From NCBI GenBank assembly GCA_902797785.1, contig CADBUD010000196.1:1-8545 (forward strand): 8,545 bases of DNA, written 5' to 3'. The notes under the pieces were generated by a model that worked only from the letters and a program-made list of their open reading frames with translations, ran no database searches and was not told where the DNA came from. The position numbers and the translations under genes were made by a program. Below are positions 5,098 to 8,545 of this stretch, one piece after another. Numbering within the stretch: position 1 is the stretch's first letter; each line of letters starts with the position of its first letter. The DNA comes from an uncultured Lachnospiraceae bacterium (GTDB lineage Bacteria; Bacillota; Clostridia; Lachnospirales; Lachnospiraceae).

Positions 5098-8000
5098 TTA
5101 TTTTACTGTGATTTTTACCTTTGCTGTCTTCTTTCCACTCTTGATCGTGATCACAGCTTTTCCGGCTTTCTTTGCTGTTACCTTACCGGATGCTGATACA
5201 GCTGCAACCTTTTTCTTGGATGATTTATAGGTAATCTTTCCTGTTGCTGTTACCGGTGTCAGGGTCGGATTTAATTTTACAGAACCGCCCTTCTTTAATA
5301 CATATTTCTTTTTCGCAACACTGATCTTTGTAGCTGAAACCTTTTTCTTTACATTGATTGTAACCTTTGCTGTTCCATTTCCGCTTGTTTTCACGGTAAT
5401 GACTGCTTTTCCGACTTTCTTTCCGCTGATCGTCAGTTTTCCGTTCTTAACGCTTGCTGTTGCTACTGATGCCTTGCTGCTGGAAGCAGATACGATCTTG
5501 TCTCCTTTGACACTGCTGGATTTTAAGGCAACTGCAGTCGTTGATTTCTTTACCTGAAGCGGCAGAGAAGAATAGGTCAATGCAATCTTCGCTGTTTGAT
5601 TCTCTGGATTTGTTGGATTTGTCTGGTTTTTTGGATCCGTTGGGTTCGTTGGGTTCGTCGGGTTCGTTGGATCCGTTGGGTTGGTCGGGTTCGTTGGGTT
5701 CGTCGGATCCGTTGGGTTCGTTGGGTTCGTCGGATCCGTTGGGTTCGTCGGATCCGTTGGATTTGTGCTCTCACCTTTTTCCGTGAAGCTATAGTAATCC
5801 ATCTCCAGCTTATCTTTTGCCGTATTTCCTTTAAATACGAAGAAGACATTATGAACTCCTGTGATTCCTTCAACATCCCAGCTCATTTCTTTGAAGGTCT
5901 CGCTGCTTCCTGTAGAAGCTACATTTAATACAGCAACCGGCTCGCTGGTCACGCTGTCTAAATGAATCTCAATGTTCGAACCTGTTTCTGACGCAATGCT
6001 TGCTGTAAATTTCTGGCTTCCCTTGGAACCAAAATCTGCATTGGCAATGGATACCCAGCTGTTATTCCGAACATCGGTCAGTTTTCTGTTCTCTTCCTTT
6101 ACCATTCCTCCCGGCTGGCTGCAGTTTGCGATGTTGATTCCTGACTGCCATGCGATCGTTTCTGCCTCAATTCTTTCATATGGATTCAGATTCTGAGTCT
6201 GAGCCACACCTTCCATTGTTCCTGTAACAGGATTGATGGATCCGTCCTCTTTGTAGGTCAGCTCATCGATATGGGTAGAACGATATCCGTTTGCGCTTCC
6301 TACTGCTTTTCCAAGAGTCTGCGCATGATAGGTAATGTACCATTTATCATTGAAGCTGAAGACACAGTGATGATTGTTTCCACCTACGCCAAAGAACGTT
6401 GCCGGATTGCTCAAAATCTGCTGTGTAAAGGTGAATGGTCCCATCGGGCTGTCACTGGTCATAACACAGATATTTCCATTTCCTGTTTCTGGAAGGTTGT
6501 TGGAAAAATTCGAGCAATAGCTATAATAGTATTTTCCATTATATTTATGAATTCCGGAATCCTCAAAAAGTCCCGGAGCGTCAATAGCAACTGCGTCTCC
6601 GTCAGTCTCTACCATATTATCCTTTAATTTGATAACACGTGCTGTTTTCGGATGGTTCTTGCTGTCCTGGCTGCTCTCATCCGGAATTCCACCACCATAG
6701 TAAAGATATCCTGTTCCATCATCATCCACAAGAACGGCCGGGTCGAATAACCATGTTACACCTTCTGCTCCCTGTGTTCCTCTTGGAACGATCCGGCTTC
6801 CCGTCGGAACATCTGGCTCATAGAATGGTCCAATCGGGGAATCTGCTTCTAACACACCGATTCCGCTTCCATTGTCCGCAAAATACAGGAAGAATTTGTC
6901 TTTTCCATCAATCTTTTTATATGCTGCCGCCGGTGCCCATGAGTTTCCTGCCCATTTAGCAATTCCCAGTGGATTGTCTACGCTGTTCTTTCCAGCAACA
7001 GGAATCTCCCCATGATCGGTCCAGTTCACCATATCTGCAGAAGAAATTACCTTGATTGTAGCGATTTTTCCATAACCGTTGCTGTTCTTTGGAAAACCAT
7101 TGGCATTCTTCTCTTCGGCATCGAACTGCTGTGTATCGTTTGTCATATATACATAGACTCTTCCATTATATGTAATTGCATATGGATCCGCTCCATAGAA
7201 AGTATCTGTCAGCGGGTTAGAAAGTCCGATTTTTTTCGCAACTGCATCTGTCTCTAATCCCACCTGCTCAATCATGGAGACTTCATCAACATAAAAATCT
7301 CCGGTGTCTTTTTCTGCACAGATATTTAAAAGTACATTTGTCAGATCTGCGTCTGCCGGAACCGTGTAACTTCCTACGATGGTTGTAAATTCTTTCTGAG
7401 AAATCTTTCCGGAGGCTGCTGTCTCTGTCTTTAATGTATCAGCTCCTGTGCTCATCGTAATCTGATAGGTGCTGTCCGCGCTCTTTGCATCCTTTGCTTT
7501 GATCTTTGCACTGATTTCATAGGTGCTGCCTGCTTTTACATACCCTGTCAGGTTCTGTGTGATACCATCTGTCGCTGCTTTTCTTCCAGAAACAAGGACG
7601 GACTGTTTTCCGGCAGAAAACTCTTTCGTGTCTGCCGTGATAGAAGCATCCCCCAAAGCGCTCCACTCTTCTAATTCTTCTTCCATATTTCCATTTAATA
7701 CGACTTCTTTTCCTACAGCAGGTGGCTCTTTGATTGCCTCTAATACCGTAATCTTAAAATCATCTACATATATATCCGTATTTGCATTCGGTGTTTCCAG
7801 ATAAATTCCCGGGTTGGAAATCGAGCTGTTTACTGCATATTCACCTTCCACCAGCGTCCATTCATCCATATTTGCATCTACCGTTGTAATATTCGGCCAT
7901 GGATTTCCTTCATCCGCTGTCAGCTTAACCTGGGAATCTGTCGATTTTACGTAACAGGAAATCTTAATTTTTTTGCCGGAGAAGGAACTGATATCCCAGA

Positions 8001-8267
8001 TTACCCCCTTCCAGGAGGAATCTCTTCCAGAAACCTTTAAGGACTGTGAGCCACCGTGTACCTGATCTGTTGTCAGCTCTAAGGAAGCTCCGCCCCTCGT
8101 CTTTGCTAAATAATTGCTGCCTTCAAAATCCTCTTCAATCTTTGGTTCAGCTTCTGCTGCCTGTGATACAGCCGCCAGTCTTCCCATCGGATAAGATACT
8201 CCGGAGAATAATGTCCCAGCTGCCAATGCTGCTGCCAAAAGTACTGCCTGAATCTTTTGTGTTTCAT
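5098..8267 (-). CDS. Secreted GH43 arabinoxylan-active enzyme with CBMs, apparent frameshift at start
   Basis: This is an extracellular glycosidase that probably releases arabinose from arabinoxylan. Residues are numbered from the TTG at 8238. Two jelly-roll binding modules (about 34-166 and 178-325) precede a GH43 propeller (about 340-670), a CBM6-like module (about 686-820), an Asn-Pro-Thr linker (825-880) and two Big_2 domains (883-965 and 967-1046). The expected GH43 acids are Asp351 in YGADPYA (base), Asp499 in WLFDPAV and Glu559 in FEDSG (acid). The propeller resembles Bacillus XynD-type arabinofuranohydrolases (subfamily GH43_29), by memory only. The open frame reaches back only to a TTG without a ribosome binding site. 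The real start is the ATG at 8267 behind AAGGGTG, one base out of frame. Restoring one A gives MKHKKIQAVLLAAALAAG, a normal signal peptide, and a product of 1056 residues. The gene has its own terminator. Confidence 0.88.
5599..5766 (-). repeat. Asn-Pro-Thr tandem repeats in GH43 linker
   Basis: Nine-base units encoding NPT, with DPT variants, are repeated across residues 825-880, including several near-identical stretches with GGATCC. They form a Pro/Thr-rich spacer between the CBM6-like module and the Big_2 domains, typical of secreted multidomain enzymes. Confidence 0.9.
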
Positions 8268-8382
8268 TTCATTCACCCTTCCTTATTATTTTCTGCCCAC
8301 GTTATATCGCAGGTCCTTAACTGCTATGATTTGCAGTATTCCATTTGATGGTCATATTATCTCATCTATTCCTGCTTTTTTC

Positions 8383-8413
8383 ATCATAAGAAAGTTTAGG
8401 AATTTGCTGTCAA
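8383..8413 (-). promoter_or_regulatory. Candidate promoter of the GH43 gene
   Basis: A perfect TTGACA (8408-8413), preceded by nine Ts, is followed by TATGAT (8383-8388) after 19 bases, longer than the ideal 17. This would leave a leader of roughly 110 bases. I see no clear catabolite-repression (cre) site. A small inverted repeat, ACTGC/GCAGT at 8320-8324 and 8333-8337, lies in the leader and could be an operator or chance. Confidence 0.4.
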
Positions 8414-8454
8414 AAAAAAATGAAATATTTACTTTTTAGGGTTTTCCCCGATCA

Positions 8455-8534
8455 ATGAGTATAAAAAAACAAGGCAGCCTGCTTTACCGCAGAACCGCCC
8501 TGTTTTCCTGTTGGATCTTCTATTTTATACTCAT
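8455..8534. repeat. 12-bp inverted repeat enclosing the terminator
   Basis: ATGAGTATAAAA (8455-8466) and its exact reverse complement TTTTATACTCAT (8523-8534) flank the terminator hairpin, so the whole 80-base block can fold as a stem with the terminator inside. Confidence 0.7.
8463..8504 (-). terminator. Terminator of an upstream gene outside the window
   Basis: On the minus strand AACAGGGC (8497-8504) pairs with GCCTTGTT (8468-8475), with one GU pair. An inner CTGC/GCAG stem (8489-8492 and 8479-8482) follows, and seven Ts end the structure (8463-8469). It belongs to a minus-strand gene that ends at or beyond position 8545. Confidence 0.7.
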
Positions 8535-8545
8535 GAACGAAATGA

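Noticed and set aside
8455..8545. C-terminal end of an upstream coding frame on the minus strand
   Set aside because: An open frame enters from the window edge, but it passes through the terminator hairpin and its T-run, so it is probably not coding; too little is visible to decide.

Overview
The window looks like a chromosomal segment of a gut-type Firmicute, most likely a Lachnospiraceae-like Clostridium relative. The reasons are moderate-to-low GC, AGGAG-type ribosome binding sites, secreted carbohydrate-active enzymes carrying lysine-rich Ig-like (Big_2) domains and Pro/Thr or Asp/Gly repeat linkers, and U-rich hairpin terminators. All genes I accept lie on the minus strand, so they read from right to left.

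Layout in the direction of transcription. At 8455-8534 is the terminator of a gene outside the window, enclosed in a 12-bp inverted repeat. A candidate promoter (8383-8413) then precedes a large multidomain GH43 enzyme (5098-8267). It has two N-terminal jelly-roll carbohydrate-binding modules, a GH43 five-blade propeller resembling arabinoxylan arabinofuranohydrolases, a CBM6-like module, an Asn-Pro-Thr linker and two Big_2 domains. It ends at a hairpin terminator (4994-5038). Next is a tight cluster of a small secreted metzincin-like metallopeptidase (4398-4919), a lipoprotein (3633-4375, broken into two frames) and a multidomain SGNH esterase (1187-3604). A terminator follows at 1121-1174. 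Beyond an AT-rich gap with a strong minus-strand promoter (890-918) lies a Nudix hydrolase (112-615), then a strongly folded non-coding element (1-91) at the window edge.

The GH43 enzyme and SGNH esterase form a natural pair for decorated xylan: one would remove arabinose side chains and the other would remove acetyl groups. They also share a related binding module and the same kind of Big_2 domain. The metallopeptidase/lipoprotein pair is clearly more AT-rich (17 of 60 bases G+C at 3961-4020, against 27 of 60 at 6001-6060). It is bracketed by two near-identical 16-bp sequences that also hold the ribosome binding sites, which suggests insertion directly in front of the esterase start codon.

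The most notable observation is that three neighbouring exported-protein genes each carry one small lesion. The GH43 gene lacks one base inside its signal-peptide region. The metallopeptidase has TGA at codon 3, just before its signal peptide. The lipoprotein changes frame at a run of nine Ts. These could be assembly errors, recent gene decay, or on/off switching at the homopolymer. The sequence alone cannot decide.
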